NCBI RefSeq assembly: GCF_001517625.2
Contig: NZ_LN999827.1
Span: 553,429 to 617,428, forward strand
Reading direction: 5' to 3'
Origin: Clostridium sp. AT4
GTDB lineage: Bacteria; Bacillota; Clostridia; Lachnospirales; Lachnospiraceae
DNA: 64,000 bases
A program made the position numbers and the translations under genes. This document shows, piece by piece, positions 43,012 through 51,304 of this stretch. How positions within the stretch are numbered: the first letter of the stretch is position 1; each line of letters begins with the position of its first letter. Under the pieces are notes generated by a model. The model saw only the letters and a list, made by a program, of their open reading frames with translations. It did no database searches and had not been told where the DNA came from.

Positions 43012-44557
43012 GCCGTGCCTCCTTAATCTCCTCCTCGGACTGAAGATGGATACCCAGCATATAGACGCCTAACTGCTCCTCTGTCATCTTGGATACATCC
43101 TTGATATATGCGGCAATCTTTCCTTCGTACATAACGATCAGGCTGTCAGAAAGACCCAGAACCTCGTTAAGATCAGAGCTTATAACGATAACTCCCTTTC
43201 CCTCATCTCTCATCTGCACCAAACGCTGGCGGATAAATTCCGTTGCACCTACGTCTACGCCTCGGGTAGGCTGGTCTGCAACAATAATTTCAGGAGAACC
43301 GGAAAGTTCTCTTGCAAGAACCGCCTTCTGGATGTTTCCTCCTGACAGACTGTTGATGGAAACCTCCTGGGATTTGCAGAAAATCAGGTATTCCTTTACC
43401 ATTTCATCTCCGTATTCCTTTACAGCCTTTGGATTGCGTACCCCATGTTTAAAGAAGCGCTTCCAGCCCAGCTTATCTGCAATCATGTTTTCTGTAATGG
43501 AAAGCCTGGGGGCCATTCCCATGGTCATACGGTCTGCAGGAATATGGGCCAGCTTTAGCTTTCGGATCTTTTCAACGGAAAATCCCTTGATGTCCTGGCC
43601 ATTTACTTCAATGGTGCCGCCGCTGTAGGAGCCCATTCCGGTGAGAGCAGATACCAGCTCATTCTGGCCATTTCCCTCCACTCCAGCGATTCCCAGAATC
43701 TCGCCCTTTCTCAGGGTAAAGGAAACATGGCCTACCGCCCGTTTCCCATTTTCATTGATCACTACCAGATCCCTGATTTTCACCAGAGGCGCACCGGGAT
43801 GAGCCTCTTTCTTTTCCACATTCAGCACCACGTCTCTTCCTACCATAAGGCGCGAGATATCCTGCTCGGAAACCTGGGACACATCATGGACGCCCATTGT
43901 CTCACCCCTTCGGATGATGGTAATGCGGCTGCAGATCTGCTTGATCTCCTGCAGCTTGTGGGAAATAAAGATAATCGTATACCCATTATCCTTCAGGTGA
44001 AGAAGCTCGTCAAAGAGTTCCTGTGTCTCCTGGGGTGTCAGCACCGCTGTAGGCTCATCCAGAATCAGGATTTTTGCCCCGCGGAACAATGCCTTTAAAA
44101 TCTCCACCTTCTGCTTCTGGCCTACGGTCAGATCCTCCACACGCCCATCAGGCTCTACAAAGAGATTGTACTTCTTTCCCATCTCCTCTACCTGTTTCCT
44201 TGCGAAATTCAGATCCGTCATAATACCTTTTTTCGGTTCCATTCCTAAAATGATATTTTCTGCCACTGTCAGAGAGGGCACCAGCATAAAGTGCTGGTGA
44301 ACCATTCCGATCCCCAGCTTAATTGCCATCTGCGGAGATGTCATATGAACCTGTTTTCCGTTTACATAGATCTCTCCGGAGGTAGGCTGCTCCTCTCCGA
44401 AAAGAATCTTCATCAGAGTCGATTTTCCCGCTCCGTTTTCTCCGGAAAGAGCATGGATCTCCCCCCGTTCTACAGACAGGGTCACATCCTTATTAGCCAT
44501 AACGCCATTGGGGTATACTTTCACAATATGCGACATCCGCAATGCTTCTTCTGCCAT
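43001..44557 (-). CDS. Nucleoside ABC transporter ATP-binding protein (two NBDs)
   Basis: Tandem ATPase of 518 residues powering nucleoside import. NBD1 has GENGAGKSTLM (Walker A), LTVGQKQKVEIL (signature) and ILILDEPTAVL (Walker B). NBD2 has a degenerate P-loop (GVEGNGQNEL), SLSGGNIQKAVLAREL and IIVADQPTRGVD. This degenerate second site is normal for RbsA/NupO-like ATPases. I chose ATG 44557, eight bases after AAAGAGG, over 44563. Confidence 0.93.
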   Translation of the reverse strand: MAEEALRMSHIVKVYPNGVMANKDVTLSVERGEIHALSGENGAGKSTLMKILFGEEQPTSGEIYVNGKQVHMTSPQMAIKLGIGMVHQHFMLVPSLTVAENIILGMEPKKGIMTDLNFARKQVEEMGKKYNLFVEPDGRVEDLTVGQKQKVEILKALFRGAKILILDEPTAVLTPQETQELFDELLHLKDNGYTIIFISHKLQEIKQICSRITIIRRGETMGVHDVSQVSEQDISRLMVGRDVVLNVEKKEAHPGAPLVKIRDLVVINENGKRAVGHVSFTLRKGEILGIAGVEGNGQNELVSALTGMGSYSGGTIEVNGQDIKGFSVEKIRKLKLAHIPADRMTMGMAPRLSITENMIADKLGWKRFFKHGVRNPKAVKEYGDEMVKEYLIFCKSQEVSINSLSGGNIQKAVLARELSGSPEIIVADQPTRGVDVGATEFIRQRLVQMRDEGKGVIVISSDLNEVLGLSDSLIVMYEGKIAAYIKDVSKMTEEQLGVYMLGIHLQSEEEIKEARHEQ

Positions 44558-44640
44558 GATCATACCTCTTTATCTTCGTTTTCATACAAAAGCTTGGCAG
44601 CCTCCTTCTAGTCACTTTAACTGTGCGCTTCGTCTCTGCA

Positions 44641-45834
44641 TCAAGGCTTCATTTCGTCACGCAGGGCTGCCACTTCCTCTGTTGTCATATCAAAGGCAGT
44701 TCCCACTGTGATTTCGCCACCGATGATCTTCTGCTCTGTCTCTTCTATGAATTTCTGAATCTCTTCCGGAACAATGGCCTTGTAGTTGTCATTCTTAGCC
44801 AGCCCAACTGCTCCACTGTCCAGTCCCAGGATATAATCCTGATCCAGTGTCTTGGTTCCCTCTTTCCAGTCTTTGATAGAGGTGTAAATAGACTCGCCTA
44901 CATTCTTTAAGCTGGAAGAAAGCACATTGGCTGCCAGCTCAGGGTCAGACTCCTTTAACTCGCCATACAGATCCTGGTCGCAGGCAATGAGGTACTTGTC
45001 AGACTTCTGTGCAGCTGTTACCGCTCCTAAAATAGACTGGGAAGCAGGTGCATATACAATCTGAGCGCCCTGGTTGTACAGCTGTGTGGTCATCTCCATA
45101 CACTTGGAAACGTCCTCAAAGGAACCAACATAAGAGGTAACTACCTTAATTTCAGGGTCTACATACTTAACACCCTCCAGATAGCCTACCAGGAAATCGT
45201 TGATATTGGCTGCATCCATAGATCCTACAAAGCCCAGGACCTTCTGAGAAGCATCGATCTTCGCATCTCCGGATTCCAGCATCTTGGCCGCAAGTGTGCC
45301 GGAAAGGAAAGCGGCCTGATTGGAGTAGTAATTAATACCCATCATATTTCCTTCTGTTACCACATCTCTGTCAACAGAAACGTCGAAGATCAGGTAGTTC
45401 TTCTCTGGGAATTCAGCTGCGATATCCTGAGCCAGCTCCTTTACAGACCAGGTTCCAGATACGATCATATCCCAGTCCTGCTCAGAAACATCCAGGTAGT
45501 TTCCTTCGTAGCTGGTCTCGTCTCTTCCCATCTCGATGGTTTTAACCTCAGCTCCCATCTCGTCAGCCAGCTTCTGCATACCGCTTGCTGCGGAATCGTT
45601 AAATCCCTTATCGCCCAGATTTCCGTTACACAGGTAAACTACCTTTAACGGATCATCGGAAGAAGCCTCTGCCTTTTCCTCTGCTTTTCCCTCTTCCTTG
45701 CCCTCAGCATCCTCTGCCTTGGTTTCTTCCGTCTTAGCTGCTTCTGTGGCTCCCTGTCCGGAAGCTCCGCATCCTGAAATCATGGAGGCTGCCATCGCGG
45801 CCGCCAGTACGGTACTTACGATTCTTTTTTTCAT
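44641..45834 (-). CDS. BMP family nucleoside-binding lipoprotein
   Basis: Substrate-binding lipoprotein for the importer, 397 residues. Signal peptide with lipobox MISGC (Cys22), an acidic linker (TEETKAEDAEGKEEGKAEEK), then the Bmp fold beginning LKVVYLCNGNLGDKGFNDSA and containing VGSMDAANINDFLVGYLEG. Homologous to TmpC/BmpA purine-nucleoside receptors. AAGGAGG precedes the start. Confidence 0.93.
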   Translation of the reverse strand: MKKRIVSTVLAAAMAASMISGCGASGQGATEAAKTEETKAEDAEGKEEGKAEEKAEASSDDPLKVVYLCNGNLGDKGFNDSAASGMQKLADEMGAEVKTIEMGRDETSYEGNYLDVSEQDWDMIVSGTWSVKELAQDIAAEFPEKNYLIFDVSVDRDVVTEGNMMGINYYSNQAAFLSGTLAAKMLESGDAKIDASQKVLGFVGSMDAANINDFLVGYLEGVKYVDPEIKVVTSYVGSFEDVSKCMEMTTQLYNQGAQIVYAPASQSILGAVTAAQKSDKYLIACDQDLYGELKESDPELAANVLSSSLKNVGESIYTSIKDWKEGTKTLDQDYILGLDSGAVGLAKNDNYKAIVPEEIQKFIEETEQKIIGGEITVGTAFDMTTEEVAALRDEMKP

Positions 45835-45898
45835 TTCTTTGTCCTCCTTGGATATATGAATGTATCTTCATAGCGCCGATTCTGCTTAAAGCCGGCGT

Positions 45899-46636
45899 CT
45901 ATTTCTTACGTTCCAGTACAAAACGGTACCAGTTGCTGTCCATGCGGTACTTGTGATAACTCAAAGGCTCTTCATTCTGAAACAAAACCTCATCCATAAT
46001 GATTACAATGGGACATTCCGGTTGATCCACCGCAATCTCCGCCCATTCCACAGCGCTCATGGACACCTGGGAACGCTCTGCCTCCTGGTAAAGCTCTCTC
46101 ACGGCAAATTCCTTCAGCCGTTCCTCATTATCAATGTCAATCCCTCTTTTTTCCAGCTGCATAATAGGGATAATAGCCACCGAAGATGCTACATAAATAT
46201 CTCCTGCAAAATATCTGATATCCACCACAACCGCCGTGAATGTCTGTCCATGATATCCCAGCAAATCACCTACCAAACGTCCTCCGTTTTGAACATGGAA
46301 CGTATATTCTGTTTTTGTAATCTGGTCAACGCAGCATTTAAAGCAGGGGTTTGCGATATGCTGAAATCCCTCCCTGTCCCTGGCAAGCTGTCCCGTAATC
46401 ATGGTTTTTTTTCCTTGCATCTTATAGATATATCCATCTTCTTCCAACTTGCGCACTGCCATCCGCACTGTACTGCGGCTTACATTCCAATAATCTGCCA
46501 GAATATTCTCACCAGGAAGGGTGTCTCCTTCTTTGAGTTTTTCTTCCTGAATAAGTTGGTAAATAATATCATAAATCTGAACATAATAGGGTATATTTAG
46601 TTCTGCCAGCTTTGGCATCTCCCGGCAATCCATCAT
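45899..46636 (-). CDS. GntR family transcriptional regulator (HutC-like)
   Basis: 245 residues: winged HTH (about 15-80; LPGENILADYWNVSRSTVRMAV) and a C-terminal UTRA-like effector domain with C-x-x-C-like cysteines (NPCFKCCVD). Its ATG overlaps the stop of phosphorylase paralog 3 (start at 46636 or 46633). Encoded in the middle of the nucleoside operon, it probably autoregulates it; a palindrome at 48475-48492 is the candidate operator. Confidence 0.85.
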   Translation of the reverse strand: MMDCREMPKLAELNIPYYVQIYDIIYQLIQEEKLKEGDTLPGENILADYWNVSRSTVRMAVRKLEEDGYIYKMQGKKTMITGQLARDREGFQHIANPCFKCCVDQITKTEYTFHVQNGGRLVGDLLGYHGQTFTAVVVDIRYFAGDIYVASSVAIIPIMQLEKRGIDIDNEERLKEFAVRELYQEAERSQVSMSAVEWAEIAVDQPECPIVIIMDEVLFQNEEPLSYHKYRMDSNWYRFVLERKK

Positions 46637-47397
46637 TCGCCTTTCTGGTCTTCTCTTATAATAATCTTCATAGCCTCGATAGCGGTACGGATCGCTCTGT
46701 CTTCCACATTTACCTTCTCTGAACCCTCTTTGACCTTTCCGCTCTCATAATTGGTAGCGCTGGCCATGACACAGGAGGTACGGATTCCAAGGGAAGCCCC
46801 TACTGCAAAAAGAGGCGCGCATTCCATGCTGGTGGAGGATGCTCCTCCCTTCTTATATGCCTCCCATTTATAGATCAGCTCCGGTCCTACAGGCTTTGTC
46901 TGGGGGGAGGTCTGGGTATAGAAGGATGCCTTTGTAATGGTTACTCCTACATCATAAGGAAGACCCAGATTAATGGCTGCCTGCTCAATGGCCTTTAACA
47001 TCTGGAAGTCCGGCACAGACGGAAATTCCACCGGAAGATAATGATGGCTTACACCTTCCATCTTTACAGCTCCGTTGGGAATCACAATATCTCCAATGGA
47101 CACCTTGGGTGACACGGAAGCGCAGGTTCCCACACGCATCATGGTATCTGCACCGCATTGATACAGTTCCTCTACAGCAATCGCAGCAGAAGGACCTCCA
47201 ATTCCGGTACTGGTTACCGCTACATCAACACCATTCAGCTGACCCACAAATGTACGAAATTCCCGGTTATAGGCAATCTCCTTTGGATTTTCAAAGTAAG
47301 CGGCAATCTTTTCTGTCCGCTCAGGACTGCCTGGAAGGAATACATACCGGCCAATCTGGCCTTTTTCCAACCCAATGTGCATCATTTTCTTACCCAT
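46633..47397 (-). CDS. Uridine phosphorylase-family nucleoside phosphorylase, paralog 3
   Basis: 254 residues, with the same motif set as paralog 1 ([62 protein letters not shown]). The two share long near-identical blocks, including [25 protein letters not shown] sequence, and look like a recent duplication. It stands apart from paralogs 1 and 2, on the promoter-proximal side of the regulator. Confidence 0.88.
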   Translation of the reverse strand: MGKKMMHIGLEKGQIGRYVFLPGSPERTEKIAAYFENPKEIAYNREFRTFVGQLNGVDVAVTSTGIGGPSAAIAVEELYQCGADTMMRVGTCASVSPKVSIGDIVIPNGAVKMEGVSHHYLPVEFPSVPDFQMLKAIEQAAINLGLPYDVGVTITKASFYTQTSPQTKPVGPELIYKWEAYKKGGASSTSMECAPLFAVGASLGIRTSCVMASATNYESGKVKEGSEKVNVEDRAIRTAIEAMKIIIREDQKGE

Positions 47398-47425
47398 AAT
47401 GACTCACTCCTTCAATTATTTATTT

Positions 47426-48409
47426 TTAATTCTTCTTTTTATTATATCGTCCTGGCTCCATATTCTGAAATACACTAAACAGTCTGCGGACTGCCTTTAC
47501 AGAATCTACCTGAATGCAAATGGCAATCTCTTCTCTGTCCAAAACTGGAACAAAGCCATCATCTGTGGTGATCATGCCAGAAAATTTCTCTGACTGATAC
47601 TCTACTCCTGCTCTTACCATTTCATATACACCTAATGAAGGGTCTTCCGCGATCAGCATTGCAAGAGGATCATGAACCACACTGGCATGCGCCATTCCCA
47701 TAGTTACGCGATGAAACTCAAAGTAGAAGCGAAGTGCTTTTTTGATATACTCAGCAATCGGACGGCACTCCTCTAAACAGTATTCGCACAGGTTATCCAC
47801 ATCTGCCTGCGTGATAAAGGTCTTCATCGTCACATCTAAACCTACGACTGTCAGATTAAACCCTGCCTTAAATACCATATCTGCGGCACGCGCATCCCCA
47901 TGAATATTCGCTTCTGCATACGGACTTACATTTCCTGGAACCTTATAGCACCCTCCCATAGCAACTACTTTTTTTACCTTCTTCGGAAGAGAAGCATCCT
48001 TCTCCAAAGCCATCGCCAAATTCGTCATCCGGCCAGTGGTAATAATGATCAGCTCTCCCTTTAACTCCTGTGCCTTTCGAATAATAAAATCACAGGCAGT
48101 CTCATTAATTGGTTCCTGTGTGGTTTCTGGAAGCTCTACGTTGCCAATTCCGTTATCTCCATGAATATAGGCTGGAGCAGAACCAAACACACCATCCAAT
48201 GATTCATTTGCTCCCACTGCTACCGGAACATCATATCCGCATTTCGCCAGCTGAATCAGTCTCAGGCAGTTATCCGCTGACTGCTCTGCACAGTTATTTC
48301 CAAAACAAGTCGTAATACCTTCTACATAAAAATTAGGAGATCTAAGAGCATAGAGAATTGCCAGAGAATCATCAATTCCTGTATCCGCATCAATCAAAAT
48401 ATGTTTCAT
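47426..48409 (-). CDS. Ribonucleoside hydrolase (IunH family)
   Basis: Hydrolyses nucleosides to base and ribose, complementing phosphorolysis. The 327-residue protein starts MKHILIDADTGIDDSLAI (the DxDxGxDD calcium site) and contains ITTGRMTNLAMAL and VVHDPLAMLIAEDP. First gene of the operon, starting 53 bp after a strong promoter. Confidence 0.92.
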   Translation of the reverse strand: MKHILIDADTGIDDSLAILYALRSPNFYVEGITTCFGNNCAEQSADNCLRLIQLAKCGYDVPVAVGANESLDGVFGSAPAYIHGDNGIGNVELPETTQEPINETACDFIIRKAQELKGELIIITTGRMTNLAMALEKDASLPKKVKKVVAMGGCYKVPGNVSPYAEANIHGDARAADMVFKAGFNLTVVGLDVTMKTFITQADVDNLCEYCLEECRPIAEYIKKALRFYFEFHRVTMGMAHASVVHDPLAMLIAEDPSLGVYEMVRAGVEYQSEKFSGMITTDDGFVPVLDREEIAICIQVDSVKAVRRLFSVFQNMEPGRYNKKKN

Positions 48410-48449
48410 AAGTAATTCGTTCCTTTCCCCTTCGACTTATATTTATATC

Positions 48450-48475
48450 TTATAACATGGCTGTCAAGTTGTCAA
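48450..48475 (-). promoter_or_regulatory. Promoter of the nucleoside salvage operon
   Basis: Minus strand TTGACA (48470-48475) and a second TTGACA 8 bp on (48462-48467) precede an AT-rich TTATAAGATATAAAT stretch; the first pairs with TAAGAT at 17 bp spacing. Two overlapping promoters are possible. Confidence 0.6.
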
Positions 48476-48492
48476 CATATTATGCCATATGT
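48475..48492. promoter_or_regulatory. Palindromic candidate operator for the GntR regulator
   Basis: ACATAT-TATGCC-ATATGT, a 6-bp inverted repeat with a 6-base spacer, immediately upstream of the first -35. The only clear palindrome in the operon's control region. Confidence 0.5.
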
Positions 48493-48587
48493 TTTGTATA
48501 AAATGCATATATTCTTTCATCCCATATCGAAAAAAATATTTGATATTACCTAAAAATTTTTGTATTCATATTTTTTCAAAAAAACCA

Positions 48588-48616
48588 TTGACAAACAATC
48601 GCTCATGCCCTATAAT
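48588..48616 (+). promoter_or_regulatory. Promoter of tRNA-Lys copy 2
   Basis: TTGACA (48588-48593), 17 bp, TATAAT (48611-48616); perfect consensus, 32 bp before the tRNA. Confidence 0.9.
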
Positions 48617-48648
48617 GTTCATCGTATCACACAACAACACATAGACAT

Positions 48649-48721
48649 GCGCCTCTAGCTCAGCTGGTAGAGCAGTAGACTCTTAATCTATTTGTCCAGG
48701 GTTCGAGTCCCTGGAGGCGCA
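48649..48721 (+). tRNA. tRNA-Lys (CTT), copy 2
   Basis: Same 72-base body and discriminator A as copy 1 at 31090-31162, in opposite orientation. Anticodon CTT. Confidence 0.95.
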
Positions 48722-48726
48722 CTGAG

Positions 48727-48770
48727 AGGTCTGATTTTGCAGATATTAGAGGCTGCGGGGTCGGACTTTT
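48727..48770 (+). terminator. Terminator of tRNA-Lys copy 2
   Basis: AGGTCTGATTTTGCAG (48727-48742) and CTGCGGGGTCGGACTT (48753-48768) are identical to the arms after copy 1; loop bases differ. T-tract is short (TTTT). Confidence 0.82.
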
Positions 48771-48819
48771 CTATTGCGAACATATAATTTTATACATTTT
48801 CCATTTATCAATGGCATGC

Positions 48820-48858
48820 AAGCCTTCCCGCATCAAAACAGGCGGGAGGGCTTTTTTT
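48820..48858 (+). terminator. Terminator/attenuator in the MATE leader
   Basis: AAGCC-TCCCGC pairs with GCGGGAGGGCTT, then seven T. It ends 11 bp before the AGGAGG of the MATE gene, so it either backs up tRNA-Lys termination or attenuates MATE expression. No known riboswitch was recognised in the 50 bases before it. Confidence 0.75.
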
Positions 48859-48879
48859 GTCCTTACAGGAGGTTTTATT

Positions 48880-50232
48880 ATGGAACAGAATCAACGTTTT
48901 TTGCTGGAAAAGCCGGTTTTTCCTCTTCTTGTTTCCATGGCAGTGCCTGTGATGCTGTCCATGCTGATCAATTCTCTCTATAACGTTGTAGACAGTATCT
49001 GGGTATCGAGACTGGGCACAGATGCCATCACTGCCGTTTCACTGGCCTTTCCTCTTCAGAATATCATCATGGCTCTTGGAGTGGGCCTGGGCGTAGGTGT
49101 CAGCTCCTTAATTTCCATGAGTCTTGGAGCAGGAAACAGGAACAAGGCCGATCATCTGGCATCTGCCGGCCTCTCTCTGGCCCTGATACACTGTCTGTTA
49201 TTTATTGCTCTGGGCATTTTTATTACAAGACCATTTCTTGGGATGTTTACAGATAATCCCCAAATATTCGAATGGGCCTACAGCTATACGTTCATTGTGC
49301 TCTGTCTCTCTTCCGGTCAAGTTCTGCAAATGTACATGGAAAAACTCTTTCAGGGTGTAGGGCGGATGAAAACCACCATGTTTCTCATGGCAAGCGGCTG
49401 TCTGATCAACATTGTTTTAGATCCGATCCTTATTTTCGGCTGGTTCGGCGCTCCCGCCATGGGTGTATCCGGCGCTGCCGTTGCAACAGTGATCGGCCAG
49501 TTTGGGGCGTTGCTTCTATATATTCTTGTGTATTTAAAAACCAATCTGGGCGTATCCATTCGGCCCAGACTTATGAATCTGAACCGCGAACTGATTCGTT
49601 CTATTTATAGTATTGCAATTCCATCCAGTCTGCTTTTAGCCATGCCTTCCCTGTTAACCGGCATTTTAAATGGAATCCTGACTACCTTTGGAAGCGTCTA
49701 TGTAGCAGCCTTTGGACTGTATTTTAAACTCCAAACCTTTGTAAACCTTCCCTGCAACGGCCTTCTCCAGGGAATGCGTCCCATTATCGGGTATAACTAT
49801 GGAGCCGAACGCCATGACAGGGTCCGCAGTACCATTCGCTGCAGCCTTGGCCTGGTAACCGTTGTTACACTCACCGGAACAATTGCATCCATTTTCTTTC
49901 CCGGCCCGATTCTGCGTATTTTTGATGCAGATCCGGAGCTGATGCAGTATGGGACAGAAGCCCTGCGCATGATCGGCCCCAGTTTTTTGATTTCCTCTGT
50001 GGCTTTCATAGCAGCCGGAGTTTTTGAGGCTCTGGGACAGGGACGCCCTTCCCTGATCATCTCCCTTCTGCGCCAGCTTGTAATCATTGTTCCTCTGGGA
50101 TGGATTCTCTCACGCTTTATGGGACCCGCAGGCATCTGGATCTCCTTCCCCATAGCAGAGCTTATAGCCGCAGTGATTGCCTGGAAAATGATGGGGAAAA
50201 TTTATGCGGATCATCCTGAAAATACACATTAA
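48880..50232 (+). CDS. MATE family multidrug/Na+ antiporter
   Basis: Efflux protein of 450 residues with twelve predicted membrane segments in two homologous halves (VPVMLSMLINSLYNVVDS; AIPSSLLLAMPSLLTGILNG). Start at 48880 (MEQNQRFLLEKP) follows AGGAGG at 7 bases; the open frame upstream reads through the terminator. Substrate unknown. Confidence 0.9.
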   Translation: MEQNQRFLLEKPVFPLLVSMAVPVMLSMLINSLYNVVDSIWVSRLGTDAITAVSLAFPLQNIIMALGVGLGVGVSSLISMSLGAGNRNKADHLASAGLSLALIHCLLFIALGIFITRPFLGMFTDNPQIFEWAYSYTFIVLCLSSGQVLQMYMEKLFQGVGRMKTTMFLMASGCLINIVLDPILIFGWFGAPAMGVSGAAVATVIGQFGALLLYILVYLKTNLGVSIRPRLMNLNRELIRSIYSIAIPSSLLLAMPSLLTGILNGILTTFGSVYVAAFGLYFKLQTFVNLPCNGLLQGMRPIIGYNYGAERHDRVRSTIRCSLGLVTVVTLTGTIASIFFPGPILRIFDADPELMQYGTEALRMIGPSFLISSVAFIAAGVFEALGQGRPSLIISLLRQLVIIVPLGWILSRFMGPAGIWISFPIAELIAAVIAWKMMGKIYADHPENTH

Positions 50233-50327
50233 CTCATTAACATAAACTCTAAAAAACAAACTCCGCACAGCAATTACGATCATAAACCGATCATTTGCAG
50301 TGCGGCGTCCTGTTTTTATCTTATACT

Positions 50328-51053
50328 TTATTCTGTTTCCCATGTCATATCCATCAGATACTCAAATAGAATAAGAACTCTTGCATAAAAATAATTAGCT
50401 GTAAGATTCCGATCATCTAATATTTTATCATCCAAAAGTACAAATGATAATTCTGCCATATCAGCAATCATAGAATGGGTTCCTCCCGTAAAAGCCACCA
50501 CATCAATTCCATGTGCGCAGGCATCCCGGACAGGCTTAATAATCGTGTCTGTTGTGCCGCTTTTGCTAATAGCAATTACCATTCCTGCCGAAAGGGCATT
50601 TCCCTCATATACCTCATAATTATTCGATCCAATGGCACAGTAACCCATAACCAGAAGCTTGCGCACAAAAAAATCCCTTAAGGGGGCACAGAATCCGGTA
50701 CCTGTAATCAAAATGGGATTATGTCTGTGTTTTTTCAGAAGTTCCGGAAAACGATTCATTTTTTCAAATGGTATCTCTCCGATAAAAGCTGTAATATCTG
50801 ACTCATGATTCTTATTATTTATCTCATTCTGTACCAGAAATCCCAGTCGATATACCATATCCGTATAACCAGTATATCCCATCTTTTTACTCAGACGGAT
50901 CAGTGCTGCCGGCGAAACGTAATTCCGTGCTGCAAACTCCCTTACGCTGTACTGTATATTCTGGTCTGCCGCCTCTAAAAGCGACTGAAACATCTGCTGT
51001 TCACTTTCATTTAAATGATATTGTTCTGCCAGCTTATAAATATCGTGTTTCAT
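50328..51053 (-). CDS. RpiR/MurR family transcriptional regulator
   Basis: 241 residues: N-terminal RpiR HTH (about 1-75; YSVREFAARNYVSPAALIRLSKKMG) and a SIS sugar-phosphate-binding domain (about 105-230; ILITGTGFCAPL, AISKSGTTDTIIKP). Divergent from the PTS/GH4 operon. It probably senses a phosphorylated alpha-glucoside or its product and binds the palindromes at 51157-51179. Confidence 0.88.
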   Translation of the reverse strand: MKHDIYKLAEQYHLNESEQQMFQSLLEAADQNIQYSVREFAARNYVSPAALIRLSKKMGYTGYTDMVYRLGFLVQNEINNKNHESDITAFIGEIPFEKMNRFPELLKKHRHNPILITGTGFCAPLRDFFVRKLLVMGYCAIGSNNYEVYEGNALSAGMVIAISKSGTTDTIIKPVRDACAHGIDVVAFTGGTHSMIADMAELSFVLLDDKILDDRNLTANYFYARVLILFEYLMDMTWETE

Positions 51054-51156
51054 CTCTCATTCCCTCTATTTTATCCCAAACCCATATTTTGTGTAATTTT
51101 CACTGAAATTATACGATACTCTGTCCATCTGCGCAACCAATTCTCATTACATCCGA

Positions 51157-51179
51157 TTTCATTAATGAAACATGTTTCA
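51157..51179. promoter_or_regulatory. Overlapping palindromes, candidate RpiR operator
   Basis: TTTCATTAATGAAA (51157-51170) and TGAAACATGTTTCA (51166-51179) are both perfect 14-bp palindromes sharing TGAAA. Three alternating half-sites at about 9-bp spacing fit a dimer or tetramer operator between the divergent genes. Confidence 0.65.
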
Positions 51180-51234
51180 ATCTATATGAATATGTTTAAA
51201 ACTATCACAAAATAGTAGATTTTTTTATTCAAAA

Positions 51235-51243
51235 TGATATAAT
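51235..51243 (+). promoter_or_regulatory. Extended -10 promoter of the PTS operon
   Basis: TGATATAAT is an extended -10 (TGnTATAAT); the -35 is poor, consistent with a regulated promoter. It is 62 bp before the PTS start. Confidence 0.55.
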
Positions 51244-51304
51244 TCAAACATCGAAACGGAATGGCGCCTTCCGACAGAAAACGAATGAAAAAGGAGAATG
51301 AATC

